From contig OW203984.1 in NCBI GenBank assembly GCA_934047225.1, positions 9,371,201 through 9,435,200 on the forward strand: a stretch of DNA of 64,000 bases, given 5' to 3'. The position numbers and the translations under genes were made by a program. Source of the DNA: Ypsolopha sequella. Taxonomy: Eukaryota > Arthropoda > Insecta > Lepidoptera > Ypsolophidae. Shown here one piece after another: positions 42,633-53,679 of this stretch (position 1 is the stretch's first letter; the number at the start of each line of letters is the position of its first letter). Below the pieces are notes generated by a model that worked only from the letters and a program-made list of their open reading frames with translations, did no database searches and was not told the DNA's origin.

Positions 42633-42897
42633 TACAAGGTGACTTTTTGATCATCGTCCAAATTCATACTGGTGGCTTGGTAAGTGATCAGTATCATGGA
42701 TTTTAAAAATTTTGATGAAATTCGTAAAATGAAATTTCGACTCCCCATAGTGATTCACACGGGACTGGAACTGAATTTCTATGGGAAGCCGAAATTTCAT
42801 TTTACGAATTTCACAAAAATTGTTATTGATCCATGATACTGATCACTTGTCAAGCCACCAGTATGAATTTGGACGATGATCAAAAAGTCACCTTGTA
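42633..42897. mobile_element. Palindromic MITE alpha, copy 3
   Basis: TACAAGGTGACTTTTTGATC to AAAAAGTCACCTTGTA with TA at both edges. Very similar to copy 1. The minus-strand open frame 42554-42748 overlaps its left arm and is not a gene. Confidence 0.86.
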
Positions 42898-43034
42898 TAT
42901 TACATGTTCTAAGACTTTATATTTTGATGCAGTAAAGATACCCGCATATTATTTCGAAGTAAAATTATTATGTACAAAGACTTAAAAAACGTATACTTCA
43001 AACTTTATATTAAAATGATTCTAACGTACCTGTA

Positions 43035-43424
43035 GGTACCTTAATGTTCAACGTCAGTCGCTTAGCGCAAAGTGCGTAACTTAACTTTTTTTTTCTTGTT
43101 TAGAAATTTAAAATTGAAAAGCATTTTGGTCTGTGGCATTTGACGCCAATATTAGTGAGGTTTATAAAAGCAACAGTTTGAAATTGTATACACTATTTGT
43201 CATGATCTTCTCAAATCCAACTTAAAATGCCTTTTTAGCTTTGTTTGGCCAAGTTCACGGCTAACTGTGCATTAAATTTCAAACTCATACTTCAAACTTC
43301 ACTTATACTGAACTATTGGCGTCAACTGCGGCATACCAATTTTTTTTTTCTTCTAAACAAGAAAAACAAAGTTAAGTTATGCACTTTGCACTAAGCCACT
43401 GACTTTTAACGTAAAGGTACTTTA
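43035..43424. mobile_element. Inverted-repeat element, 390 bp
   Basis: Ends GTACCTTAATGTTCAACGTC and its diverged inverse. Strong subterminal pairing: GCGCAAAGTGCGTAACTTAA and TTTTCTTGTTTAG against CTAAACAAGAAAAACAAAG and TTAAGTTATGCACTTTGCAC. No ORF. Class not recognised. Confidence 0.7.
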
Positions 43425-44016
43425 AGGCCAAAAAATAAAGTACACCTCCAACTGTAGTAGTAGGCTGAAGTTTTTAATCAATAAAATGAAAACCTTTTTT
43501 AAGTCTTTGTAACGGAAAAAAATGGGGAAACCCACATTATGAATATTATCTCAGGTTTGTTTCATAAATATAGCTACTCAAACTTATGAAATAGTCATCC
43601 TTACTCACGCATTTCTATTGTTTCACGCGGGAAACAAAAAGTGATCTCTCCAGAGCTTATGACGACGAAGTAGAGAATATTCTTTTCAACCCAACACATG
43701 CAATGAGAAGTTGTATGTTTGTTAATATATATGATTGTATGTTTATTGTATTGATTGTATTTATGTGGTGTGATGCACCCTCTTCAGAACGACTGAAAAA
43801 ATGCTGATTGGGATGTTTGTGATTAGTTAATGTCACCTCATAACATAAGTTCGATTCGCAGCCCTGGTTCTGAAGCCGCTTCTGTTGCACGCCTGAAAAA
43901 ATGTTTGATGCTATAATGTTCTTCTGTTGGAACCTGACAATATTATGAACTTTTTAACAACGCTTTGAAAAAGTTTATAGATAGGTGTTATCAATGGTTC
44001 TAGCTCGCAAAAATAT
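43425..44016. other. No gene recognised
   Basis: The minus-strand open frame 43657-43890 (77 codons) contains no recognisable motif. No repeat match inside the window. Confidence 0.45.
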
Positions 44017-44892
44017 AGCGACTGGATTACGTGCAACATGAAAACCTCCAAATATGCATGCAAATGAATGCAAAAATGCTTGAAATTGCATGAAAAGTGT
44101 CAAAATATGTGACATTATTAGTTATTTAGTCAAAAATAATAGGAAATCAGTAATTTTTCGAATAAAATATTATTTATATTGTCTGACAAAAGAATTGTTT
44201 ATAATAGTAGTTTATGCTACAAGGGCGAAAAGGAATAAATTACGAGGACGATTTAAAACACGAGCGTAGCGACGTAATTTATTTCTCTTACGCCCGTGTA
44301 TCATACTACGTTTTTCAATGCATAAGAAATAAAACAAATATAATCTTGTGAACTTTAAATTATGATTGGCTTAAAAGGACTGTATCCAGAGCCGTTAAAC
44401 AGTGGAAAAAAAGGTATTACATTTATGGTACACAGGAAAGGTTGCAGGTTAGCCAACCATTGTAAATAAATAAAAAAATATAATAACAATAAAGACCTAG
44501 GGCAAAATAATCGACTTTCTGTTCAGTTTTGATGCATAAAAAGTGGGCCTTTACGAGCACTTGCATTGAAAATTATTTTACATTTTGCTTCTATTTTAAA
44601 CAGAAACGATCAGGTACTGTCCCAAATGTTTGGTGCTAAGACTGTCTTCGATCACTCTAAACATTTTTGTAAGCAGAAAAAAACCGTTTTACAACCACTG
44701 AAGTAATTGGGCAGTATTTGAACTTTGGTGCTATGTTGGCACTTATTGTTTCTGGCAAAATATAATAAATAAGCAAGAAAATATGCATATCAATAGCTTT
44801 TTAGTTAAAATATATAATAAACGGTGAAAAGGGGCCAAATATGCTGACGCATATGCTACATGCTTATGCATATAATCCGGTCTCTAGCTATA
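44017..44892. mobile_element. Probable non-autonomous element split by repeat A
   Basis: Weak inverted ends (TATAGCGACTGGATTACG against ATAATCCGGTCTCTAGCTAT), with ATGCATGCAAATGAATGC-like words on the left and CATATGCTACATGCTTATGC on the right. The 'ccggtctctag' edge resembles lepidopteran hAT-type elements. Interrupted by repeat A at 44202-44573. Boundaries approximate. Confidence 0.45.
44202..44573 (+). repeat. Dispersed repeat A, copy 3
   Basis: AATAGTAGTTTATGCTACAA to GCACTTGCATTGAAAA, same block order as 9616-10012, with small deletions in the hairpin part. Confidence 0.84.
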
Positions 44893-44974
44893 AATATGAA
44901 TAAAAAAGGCAGTACATAGGAGGCAAAAGTAAAAGTGCTCCGATCGGGCTAAAAATTGTGTCATTATATTTTGG

Positions 44975-45270
44975 AGGTAAAACCCATCCATCCATTTCTT
45001 TCTGTCTTCGTCCACAGGTGGACATAGGCTTTTCCAAGATTTCGCCACTCTTGGCGGTCCTCTTAGAAGAAATGCCCATACTCACACATGCAGATAGCCG
45101 TTCATAAATTAACAATTTAGTTAGGTTCCAATACTGATAGCAGGAAAGTTTATACAATTTTTAACGCGTGCGACAGAGATGGCACTAGACCCCATGTGCG
45201 GCCCTGAACGGGGTTGATGAGCGTGGTGCCAAAACCCTCGCAACAGTGACGTCGCTGCCCGTCACCAGTA
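44975..45270 (+). repeat. Diverged copy of the 7430-7645 repeat
   Basis: GTCCACAGGTGGACATAGGC, CGCCACTCTTGGCGGTCCTC and CCCTCGCAACAGTGACGTCG ... GCCCGTCACCAGTA correspond in order to 7430-7645, with an insertion of about 100 bp in the middle. The open frames on the minus strand here are shadows. Confidence 0.55.
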
Positions 45271-45481
45271 GGAGGGGAAATATGAAGTGCATTTTGTAAC
45301 AAAGCTCTCCAAATAACTTTACGAGGCAGAAAGCCGAGACCTGCATGGAGAGCAGCTCAGAGTAATTCAACCTACGTTAGAAATATAAAGTAAAATTTGA
45401 ACATTGACATACCTACATACAGGTGTAAATTTGTTCACAAATTGCTTCACATGAATATATATGATACTAATCAAAGTCTTC

Positions 45482-45720
45482 TTGTACGAGTTCCACTATT
45501 TTATTTCTTTAATTATTGCGACTAGTTTCGTCTATTTGACATCGTCGGGCTGTTTGGAATAGGTTAACAGTAAAAGTATAGCTAAGTCTTAGGGTAGATA
45601 AATGTCAAAATAAAATTAAAAGTAAATGAAGGTACATGGATATTTGCGTTTTGATACAAATATTCATAAGTAAAAATAAACGCGAAATGTCCAAATTAAA
45701 ATTAAAGATTAAATACAATT
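45482..45720 (-). repeat. Possible Penelope LTR-like fragment
   Basis: ATTGCGACTAGTTTCGTCTA then TTTGACATCGTCGGGCTG resembles the 'GCGACTAGTTTCGG...' core of Penelope-like terminal repeats, as does the 3' part of the element at 31297-32075. No coding sequence attached. Confidence 0.35.
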
Positions 45721-46383
45721 AGATTCTAAAGTCATAAATAATATAAAAAATTAAATACTAAATGTCAACTTGGAAAATGAGTAATGAAATACCGTGGTGT
45801 AATAACAAAACTTGGCTATGTTTCAAAGTTAACAAGGTCACTTAGTGTTAGAATGAAGTTCCATCAAGGAGTCACACCTTACAGTATAAATTAATATATA
45901 TGATGCTAATTCCAAAAAACAGAATTAAAAGAATTAATACCAGTTGAAGAAGAAATTGTGCCTTTTTTAGACATCCTAAAATTATCTTGATAAACGGTAA
46001 CAGCGGCGTGGAGCCGGGTGCCCTTCCCCTACCCCGCCGCATTATTTCGAAAAATAAAGATTTTTTGTTGTTGATCGTCTATATCGTGAATATGACCCAC
46101 CCTGTGAAGGAAGTTGCTGACCAAATCTACACTCTGTATACATCGGGTGTAAAAGGACAGTATCTTTAAATGGAAGCACATAATCTACTGATAATTCTAA
46201 ACAACATAATGCAAATGATAAAAAAGGACCTGCCCATACAAAATTAACAGCATATTTTCAAAATTAGAAAAGAAACTTTTTTTGTTATTCCCGCGTCTTT
46301 GTTTTTTTCTTTACACAGTTGTTCTGTATATTAATCAGTAGGTTATGTAATGTGGTTTAATAGGCATGATGATTAAAAATTCT
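45721..46383. other. No gene recognised
   Basis: The open frame 45987-46169 starts in a GC-rich patch (CAGCGGCGTGGAGCCGGGTG) but has no motif. The rest is AT-rich. Confidence 0.45.
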
Positions 46384-46628
46384 AATTAGTCCGTCAGTTA
46401 GATTATCAGAAAATATTGGACACGTATTTTTTCTTTTGCAATTATGAAGATATAGCCCGCTAAAGTTCCGCGTGACGTCACGCCTAAGTACACTTTTTAC
46501 CTAGGCGTGACGTCACCAGCCCCCACTCCCAAACTTTGACGCGCTTTATCTCTGTAATTTTTTGTTTGATTGACAAAATAAAAAACACGTGTCCAATATT
46601 TTTTGATAATCTAAATGACGGACTAAAT
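46384..46628. mobile_element. Palindromic MITE with TGACGTCA words (245 bp)
   Basis: Ends TTAGTCCGTCAGTTAGATTA and its inverse. Further pairing in GAAAATATTGGACACGT, and a central hairpin CGTGACGTCACGCCTA / TAGGCGTGACGTCAC. No ORF. Common lepidopteran palindromic MITE type. Confidence 0.8.
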
Positions 46629-46855
46629 AGAATAATGTTTTGTTTACACTGTCATCTCTCCTATTTAAAAACATATATTTCCACCTGGTATAATACGACG
46701 ACTAGAAAACCAAAAGCTTTAGAAATGTATACATACAATTGTTTGCGTGATATACGGTAAACAAACATAATACCCTTCTACACCCACTTTCCTAAGCTCG
46801 GATCACGCATGGCGACTGAAAGTCTTATATTCAACTATACCACGAAGGTTACCTA

Positions 46856-47118
46856 TACAAGGTGTAACAGAAAGGTGTACTTAACCATATTTAAAGAGCT
46901 TATTCAGTCAATGGTATAGAACAACTTTTACTATGGAGACAAACCTGAAATATCGAAAAAAAACTGCCCTTCCATACATTCCGGCCGAGCGGCATTGCAT
47001 TTTTCTATGAAACAGCATTTTTTTTTCGATATAAGTGTTTGTTCCATAGTAAAAGTTGTTATATACCATTGACTGAATAAGCACTTCAAATATGGTTACC
47101 TTTCTGTTACACATTGTA
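46856..47118. mobile_element. Palindromic MITE beta, copy 1
   Basis: TACAAGGTGTAACAGAAAGG on the left and CCTTTCTGTTACACATTGTA on the right, TA-flanked. Arms include GAGCTTATTCAGTCAATGGT and AACAACTTTTACTATGG. Other copies: 48790-49057 and 62587-62852. The minus-strand open frame 46908-47114 is a product of the arms. Confidence 0.87.
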
Positions 47119-48179
47119 TAATTTAGAACCCTGCCGCGGCAAAGCTCTTATTTTAATTTAATTTTGCTTTTATTGCCGTAGAATATCACTGCTACAATAC
47201 CAATGGAATCCTTACAAAAGAACGTGAAAGCAGTAAAGTGCGGGAGTGGAAAAATCCGTGTCTTGGAAAAGTGTCAGGGAGCAAAACATTTTATAGCCCA
47301 AGCAAAAAGCTTTTAAATGTTAGTCTTTACACTATCAAACATTTATGTCATTCTATTTGCATAAAGTTCTGTTTTTTTTAGAGTGATACGAGTATAATAG
47401 GTCTTTACATATTTTATGAAATTGCTGAAATTTTCTTACAAATTCATAAGTTCATAATTCCTGTAATTCAATAGCTGTTTTAATTATTTGTTTTTTTGTT
47501 TGAAAGTAGATTTCAAAATTTACATCTACGTATTAAATTTTGTTTTTATTTTCTGTTTGATTATAAAAATTTTATCTTCAAAAACAGTTCGTCCTAAATG
47601 ACATGTTTTACCCTGTAAATGCTATCCATTCCATGATAAGATTCGTAATATTTTTTTTAGCTGACACCATAAAAAATTAAATTATTGTTGCCGTTAGCTT
47701 AATTTTGTCTCATTCATACACATAAGAAATAACATTATTTGGATTTGTCATTCCTAAGACAAATGCAAAAATGTTAGTACTGAAAATTGAGTTTCCTTCA
47801 AATTCTCTATAGAAAACGGCAATTTCATATGTAAATACCTAATATATAGCCTATATCTTTATTTAGATACTTACAGAAATTCAGAAACACATGTATAGGT
47901 TTTGTTAAAGTTTTCCTATTGTATGAAATGCACACAATGTCAGGATGATTCAGGTCAGACAGCAGGGATTTATTTACATTGTTTATTTCCTTATAAATAA
48001 CAATTAAAATAAATGAAAAAATACCTTTTATTTTTATTGATCCTTTATCCTTCATATTTCAGATTTAAAAAGTTCAGTTAGATTAGGGATCACTTTGCAA
48101 ACATGTTTTAAAAATATGCCACCCACTCCTACCTAATTTTAGTGCCTCTTTTTGGTTTATATATTTTATTGTATTCAAT
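47119..48179. other. No gene recognised
   Basis: AT-rich with no repeat match inside the window. The minus-strand open frame 47825-48055 has no recognisable motif. Confidence 0.5.
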
Positions 48180-48425
48180 ACTAGCTTTTACCCGTGGCTT
48201 CACTCGCATGGAAGTGTCCTATTATCGACAGTTTTCGGCTTGGTAGTTATTTTATGAACTTCCCTTAAAGCTTATAATTATGTTAACCAGGGCACTAAAA
48301 TGATAATAAATAAAACCGCATTCAAATCTGGTGAGTGATTCTCGAGTTTAAACGGAACATACATACAGACAGGCAGACAGACGTACAAAAGTTGTTATCT
48401 TGACTTCAGTAAAACACTAAGTTAC
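48180..48425 (+). repeat. Lepidopteran 'ACCCGTGGCTTCACTCGC' repeat
   Basis: CTAGCTTTTACCCGTGGCTT, CACTCGCATGGAAGTG, and downstream GTTTAAACGGAACATACATA and CAGACAGGCAGACAGAC. This is the layout of a very common RTE-like LINE tail in Lepidoptera. Non-coding here. Confidence 0.6.
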
Positions 48426-48549
48426 AAACTGAGGCAAAGAATAAAGTACTATGTACAAGACAACTAATAAACCATTTCTTTTAAAATTTCGCAAAAATAT
48501 TTAACGTGTAGATACGACTCTATTGCTACATTTGTTAGACATAAAAAGA

Positions 48550-48702
48550 CACTTGTGTCGATTCGGCGCAACACGAATTAACTTATTTGACAGGACTAAA
48601 CTTAATTTGAGCGTTCTGCTTTTTCTTTCTGTATCGAAAAGATAAAGACAGAACGCTCAAAATAAGATTAGTCCTGCCAAATGTTGTGCCGAATCGACAC
48701 CA
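48550..48702. repeat. Foldback hairpin MITE
   Basis: Left arm GTGTCGATTCGGCGCAACAC, GACAGGACTAAACTTA and GAGCGTTCTG pair inverted with CAGAACGCTC, TAAGATTAGTCCTG and TTGTGCCGAATCGACAC. Centre at about 48630. Confidence 0.8.
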
Positions 48703-48789
48703 ATGTCGTACTGTCAAACCTTCATTCAAGAAAAAGCTGAAAAGCTTTTACCTTTCGCTTTCTGAATAAGAAAATATTATATATAATTA

Positions 48790-49057
48790 TACAACGTGTA
48801 ACAGAAAGGTGTAACCATATTTGAAGAGCTTATTCAGTCAATGGTATAGAACAACTTTTAATATGGAACAAACCCTGTATGTCGAAAAAAAATTTACCTG
48901 TTTCATAGAAAAATGCAATGCCGCTCGGCCAAAATGTATGGAAGGGCAGATTTTTTTTTTTTGAGATTTCAGGCTTGGCTCCATAGCAAAAGTTGTTCTA
49001 TGCCATTGACTGAATAAGCTCTTCAAATATGGTTACACCTTTCTGTTACACGTTGTA
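48790..49057. mobile_element. Palindromic MITE beta, copy 2
   Basis: TACAACGTGTAACAGAAAGG to CCTTTCTGTTACACGTTGTA, TA-flanked; ends seven bases left of the Tc1 element's TA target site. The minus-strand open frame 48838-49026 is an arm artefact. Confidence 0.87.
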
Positions 49058-49235
49058 TATATGTACAGTGGTGGTCACATAATTACAGACACTTAAAGCA
49101 TATTAAAATAACTAAGCTATTCCTCTCTATATTTTTTATCAGACTACCATTGGAACTTACTACACAATTTAAAAATATTTGTGTTGGTATTGTGTAGTGT
49201 TAAAACGAAATTTTATCAACAAAATTTGTTTGTTC

Positions 49236-49240
49236 CTAAT
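49236..49240. other. BEL target-site duplication, left
   Basis: CTAAT directly before the 3' LTR, repeated at 56917-56921 right after the 5' LTR. Five bases is the size expected for BEL/Pao integrase. Confidence 0.92.
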
Positions 49241-49665
49241 TGTAACCGCGGGGTTACAGAAATGCAGAGCTGATGGGATTTGAGGATTGATTGGAGAATT
49301 GTGGGTAAACTGACTGACCTTTGATGATGATTGTTGTGGGCGAGCAGACTAATGCGCTGAGCGGGCTGAGCCTTCTTGTTGGGCTGATGGAGCTGGCGTT
49401 TTTGGTCAGGAATGTGCAGAATGTCTTGGTGTAACGTGAAGTAATACACAGCACTGTTATGAACACAGGATACGCGATAGATTTCGGCGCGTTGGCGGCG
49501 CGAATGTGTATACGTGTCGTTCGATCGACGTTTGCGGCGGAACAGAGTGAGTGAACCGCGGGTTGGCGCCAGCGCGCGAGTCCATTGTGTCGCCAGGTGG
49601 CGCCAGCGCTGCGCCGCGAAAATTAGTCATGCACATGCGCGAACGTCACGCTGGTAGCGTGAACA
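49241..49665 (-). repeat. BEL 3' LTR
   Basis: 425 bp; on the minus strand starts TGTTCACGCTACCAGCGTGA and ends CCCCGCGGTTACA, that is TG...CA. GC-rich middle with GGCGCCAGCGC words. Contains the last codons of pol and its stop. The overlapping short open frames inside it also occur in the other LTR and are not genes. Confidence 0.95.
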
Positions 49666-49990
49666 TCCTGGGGGGGCCGGGGCTGCGGCTCCTCTTGAGC
49701 TGAATCCAACGGCAGCCTGGCTATCTTGAACACAGGTCGTCGCAGATTTCCATGGGCTGTGTCCAGATCCACAACTCGGATCACTCCATCCTTGCCAGGT
49801 ATCGTGCGGAGAATTCTCCCCAGCTTCCATTGGAGCGGAGGCAGGTCATCCTCTTTGATGAGGACCAGTTCACCCACTTGAGGAGGGGAAGAAGGGGAGA
49901 GCCATTTGGAGCGGGTTTGCAGGGTATGGAGGTAGGATCTGGACCAGAGAGTCCAAAAGCGCTGAGAGAGCGCTTGAATGCTCAGGTAGA
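49623..49990 (-). pseudogene. BEL pol, C-terminal part in a different frame
   Basis: Continues the integrase C-terminal (DUF5641-like) region with FWTLWSRSYLHTLQTRSKWL and VGELVLIKEDDLPPLQWKLG, ending DVHATSVTFAHVHD inside the 3' LTR. Relative to the main pol frame it is shifted. In the main frame a TAA at 50056-50058 follows NSRPLCPI, after which that frame still reads DUF5641-like residues until about 49990. So there are two lesions: a nonsense codon and a small deletion or frameshift near 49980. Confidence 0.85.
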
Positions 49991-50055
49991 GCGGTGAGCG
50001 GACGACCAATAATGAAATGTCCGGCCGTGAGAGGTTCAAAGTCCGTAGGGTCGGA

Positions 50056-53000
50056 TTAAATTGGGCAGAGGGGTCTTGAGTTGAGTACAGCCTCAATTCG
50101 AGCCAAAAGAGTAGAGAATTCCTCAAAAGTGAGGTGCTGTTCACCTATCACGCGATAAAGTAGTTGCTTGGTGGATTTTACGTTTATTTCGTGCAGAGCG
50201 CCGAACCAAGGCCCTTTAGGCGGGTTCAGTAACCAAGTTATGTGCTGATTCGCGAGCTTGTGAGTGATTGCATCATTGTTTGACCTGAGGAAGTTCTGAA
50301 CTTCAATGAGCTGATTCCTAGCACCTACATAGTTTGTGCCGCAGTCTGAGCGAATGAGAACCGGAGTACCGCGACGTGAGATAAAACGTTGCAATGCCGC
50401 AAAGAACGCTTCCGTTGAGAGTGCAGAGACTGGTTCCAAATGAACCGCCTTTGTTGCGAGGCAAACGAAAATACAAAAGTACGCTTTTATGAGTTTCGCG
50501 TTCCGCAACGTGCTGGATTTAACGAAGAAGTGGCCAGCAAAATCCGTCGTGACGTGACTAAAAACTGGTTGAGGAGTAACTCTGTCTACTGGGAGATCAG
50601 CCATGAGCGGAGCCTTAGGCTGAGCGCGGCACCGGAAACATCTAATACATTTAAACACGCGGTGTCTAATAATACGACGAGCGGACAGAATCCAGTACTG
50701 CTGGCGTAATATGGCGTGTAATGTGTCAGCTCCAGGGTGGCAGTGTATTGTGTGATAGTGATCTATAATGAGATCTACGAGCGGACTTGAGCTGGGTAGA
50801 ATGAGTGGGTGTTGAGCGTCATACCTAATTGACGCGTGAGAGAGACGACCACCGACTCTCAAGAGGCCGTCCTTTATGAAGGGCGAGAGACGCTGGAGCC
50901 GAACGGGACAAACCTTATCAGTCTGGATACGATTAATGTCTTCAGCAAACTCATTGTGCTGAACAGAGCGGACCCAGTGCAACAGAGCGTCCCTGCGTTC
51001 ACTAGCTGTCAACGGACCAGAGCGCCGTGCATCTGGGCTGTGCCGACAATTGAATATGAACCTTTTAATACAAGCCGTCACTCCGACGAGCTTGTCAAGT
51101 GAGCTGTAGCGAGTGAGCAAGTCCAGATCGATATCTGGGACTGCTATGTGTGCTGGTACCTTTTTGGGCTTAAGGCCTGGGAGAGCATGATGGCCTAGAG
51201 CGGGTGGCATCTTGGGCCAAGTGCAGGTAGGTTCTTTGAGCCAACTGGGTGACCACCAAAGGTCATGAAGTGAGAGAGACTGGGCAGACATGCCTCTGCT
51301 TGCACAGTCAGCAGGGTTGAGGTTCGTGGGCACATGCCTCCACGTATTGCTAGTTGAAGTAGCTGTGATCTTAGCCACTCGATTGGCCTCGAAAGTCTGT
51401 AATCGGTGAGGTGGGGTATTGAGCCATGCCAACACTATTGTGCTATCTGACCAGCATGTGTGTGTTTGAATGGCTATATGAGCTGACAGTTGGGCTGACA
51501 CTCGAGTCATGAGCTGAGATAAAAGAGTCGCGGCTGACAACTCCAATTTCGGGATTGAGAGGCGAGTCTTAATGGGTGCGACTTTGGATTTGACAATGAT
51601 TAGGTGTACATTGACATGTCCAGTGGTATTGCGCTCATGAAGGTAGATAACGGCACCAAAGCCAGCCTCTGATGCGTCCGCGAACCCGTGAAGTGAGTAA
51701 GTAGACGTGGGCTTACACTTACAAATGTGTCGCGGTAAACGGAGGTTTGAGAGCTGAGGAAGATCCTCTGAGATGTGTTGCCACTCTGTGTGGACTTCTT
51801 CAGAGATAGGCTCATCCCATCCTATTTTCAGGAGCCAAAGCTTCTGGAGAAGAATCTTTGCGCGGAAGATGACTGGAGTAACCCAGCCATTGGGGTCATA
51901 AAGAGACGCTACTGTACTGAGAATGGAGCGCTTTGTGACTTGAGCATGAGTGGGCAGAGAAATGCGATAAGTGAACTCATCAGTTTGAGGAATCCACTGT
52001 ATTCCCAGAACCTTAATGGAATTAGAGTCGGGACTGAAGTCAAAGTCCTTGGGCATGTCGCACTGGTCATCTGGGAACCGTTCAAGGAGCTGAGGCGAGT
52101 TGGAGGTCCATTTACTGAGCTGGAAGCCACCTAGGGCGAGTAACTCGATCAGGTCGCTTTGGAGCGACTGAGCAGATTCCACAGAATCTGCACCTGAGAG
52201 AATGTCGTCCACAAATATTGATTTGCGGAGGATCTGAGCAGCGTGGGGGTAACGATGACCTTCGTCATCAGCCAATTGGAGTAAAGTGCGGATGGCATGG
52301 TATGGGCTGGACCTTAATCCATATGTGACGGTATTAAGGGCATACGTGAGCAGGGGCTGGTCGGGTGAAGACCGCCAGAGAATGAGTTGAAAAGGTCTTT
52401 GCTCTGGGTGAATGAGTATATTTCTGAACATCATTCGGATGTCTGTGCTGAAAACTTGTGAGTGGATCCTGAAGGACATGATAATGTCAACAATATCTTG
52501 TTGAAGAGCTGGACCTGTATGGAGACAATCATTTAAATTGACGCCGTTTGAGCTTTTACAACTTCCGTCAAACACGCAGCGTAACTTTTCTGACCCTGGC
52601 TTGAATATGCCATGATGTGGGATATAGAAATGGGATTTATGAGCAAAGGTATTGGGGTGACACGGCGACATATGTCCCAATTTTATGTAATCTGACATAA
52701 ACTCTACGTATTTCGAGCGGAAGGGCGGGTTCGCTGGCAGCTTCTTCTCCAAATTGAGAAACCTGCGTAGCGCAATAGCGTGAGTGGAACCTAATGTCGG
52801 CGCGTTGTGCAGAAAGGGCAGTGTAACCACATATTGACCTGATGGTTCACGAGTAGTTGTGGTGCGGAAAATGTCCTCACACTGATCCTCTAATGGGCTG
52901 GTATGCTTGTAGGTTTGGGGTTCCTCGGATTCCCAAAACCTCTCAAGACTTTTGTGAATGTCATGAGTGGAATGCTCTGAGTCCGTGTGAGAGCCGACAA

Positions 53001-53679
53001 TGTGAACTGAGTTGACCTGATTCGTGGGTGAGGTATGTAAACTTTCGAAAGGTCCAATCAATGTAAAATCAAATATCGTGCCGAAGGCTATAGGCTTGCC
53101 AGGGCCGAGCGAAACCTTGGTTCCGTCTAACACTTGACCAAGAACGTCAGATCCTAGTATTAGATCAACCGGAGCTGGTGTGTGATATTCTCGATCAGCA
53201 AGAGGAATCGGTGGGTGACCTGTTAACTGAGCGAGATCTGGAACCTTTTCCAACGGTAAGTACCCAGTTACGTTCTTCAATATATGGGCTGTGGCCGTGA
53301 TCATAGGTGTGTCACGGTGAGTAGGTCGGCATACAATTGTGATTGATGCCTTTGAGTCTTGTGTGTGCTGATTTCCACTTCCTGCGATTTTTAGAGATGT
53401 ATGTTTTAATGGTAAATTTAAAATTGTGGCCATGCGCTGAGAACAAAGAGTCAGCATACTTCCACAGTCTAACAGGGCTCGTGCTGAGTGAAATTGACCA
53501 TTTACGTCTGCTATTTTAAGTGAGACGGTTGGCAACAAAATTGGCGTGTTGGTGACGTTCACTACACGTTGTGCGGAGTTACAGTAATTTTCTGTTGAAG
53601 TCATTGAGTGACAATGAGCTGAGTGTGTATGTGATGAGTGTGTGTCCTCGCCTTCATAGTGCTCTGTTATTGTAGGTAG
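50056..53679 (-). CDS. pol: BEL pol polyprotein: protease, RT, RNase H, integrase
   Basis: Open in the gag frame from the codon after the gag UGA (53679); the first ATG is at 53604, giving 1182 residues. In order: aspartic protease (ALLDCGSMLTLC; the usual Asp-Ser-Gly is Asp-Cys-Gly), RT (TDIRMMFRNILIHPEQR, then IFVDDILSG as the YxDD box), RNase H (LHGFADASEAGFGAVIYL), integrase zinc finger (HPGADTLH ... CIRCFRC) and core (TTDFAGHF, RSDCGTNYVGA, GPWFGALHEINVK). These mature into the enzymes that copy RNA and integrate DNA in virus-like particles. The main frame stops early at 50056 with the C-terminal region displaced. Long plus-strand open frames across it (for example 51775-52134) are shadows. 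Confidence 0.94.
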   Translation of the reverse strand, partial: LPTITEHYEGEDTHSSHTHSAHCHSMTSTENYCNSAQRVVNVTNTPILLPTVSLKIADVNGQFHSARALLDCGSMLTLCSQRMATILNLPLKHTSLKIAGSGNQHTQDSKASITIVCRPTHRDTPMITATAHILKNVTGYLPLEKVPDLAQLTGHPPIPLADREYHTPAPVDLILGSDVLGQVLDGTKVSLGPGKPIAFGTIFDFTLIGPFESLHTSPTNQVNSVHIVGSHTDSEHSTHDIHKSLERFWESEEPQTYKHTSPLEDQCEDIFRTTTTREPSGQYVVTLPFLHNAPTLGSTHAIALRRFLNLEKKLPANPPFRSKYVEFMSDYIKLGHMSPCHPNTFAHKSHFYIPHHGIFKPGSEKLRCVFDGSCKSSNGVNLNDCLHTGPALQQDIVDIIMSFRIHSQVFSTDIRMMFRNILIHPEQRPFQLILWRSSPDQPLLTYALNTVTYGLRSSPYHAIRTLLQLADDEGHRYPHAAQILRKSIFVDDILSGADSVESAQSLQSDLIELLALGGFQLSKWTSNSPQLLERFPDDQCDMPKDFDFSPDSNSIKVLGIQWIPQTDEFTYRISLPTHAQVTKRSILSTVASLYDPNGWVTPVIFRAKILLQKLWLLKIGWDEPISEEVHTEWQHISEDLPQLSNLRLPRHICKCKPTSTYSLHGFADASEAGFGAVIYLHERNTTGHVNVHLIIVKSKVAPIKTRLSIPKLELSAATLLSQLMTRVSAQLSAHIAIQTHTCWSDSTIVLAWLNTPPHRLQTFEANRVAKITATSTSNTWRHVPTNLNPADCASRGMSAQSLSLHDLWWSPSWLKEPTCTWPKMPPALGHHALPGLKPKKVPAHIAVPDIDLDLLTRYSSLDKLVGVTACIKRFIFNCRHSPDARRSGPLTASERRDALLHWVRSVQHNEFAEDINRIQTDKVCPVRLQRLSPFIKDGLLRVGGRLSHASIRYDAQHPLILPSSSPLVDLIIDHYHTIHCHPGADTLHAILRQQYWILSARRIIRHRVFKCIRCFRCRAQPKAPLMADLPVDRVTPQPVFSHVTTDFAGHFFVKSSTLRNAKLIKAYFCIFVCLATKAVHLEPVSALSTEAFFAALQRFISRRGTPVLIRSDCGTNYVGARNQLIEVQNFLRSNNDAITHKLANQHITWLLNPPKGPWFGALHEINVKSTKQLLYRVIGEQHLTFEEFSTLLARIEAVLNSRPLCPI

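Noticed and set aside
46450..46520. TGACGTCA words as CRE-type regulatory sites
   Set aside because: They form the inner hairpin of a palindromic MITE with no adjacent gene.
49254..49466. Open frames in the BEL LTRs (also at 56505-56717)
   Set aside because: They occur identically in both LTRs only because the LTRs are duplicates; no protein motif.
50440..52134. Several 70-120 codon open frames on the plus strand
   Set aside because: All antisense to BEL pol, which has clear protease, RT, RNase H and integrase motifs.
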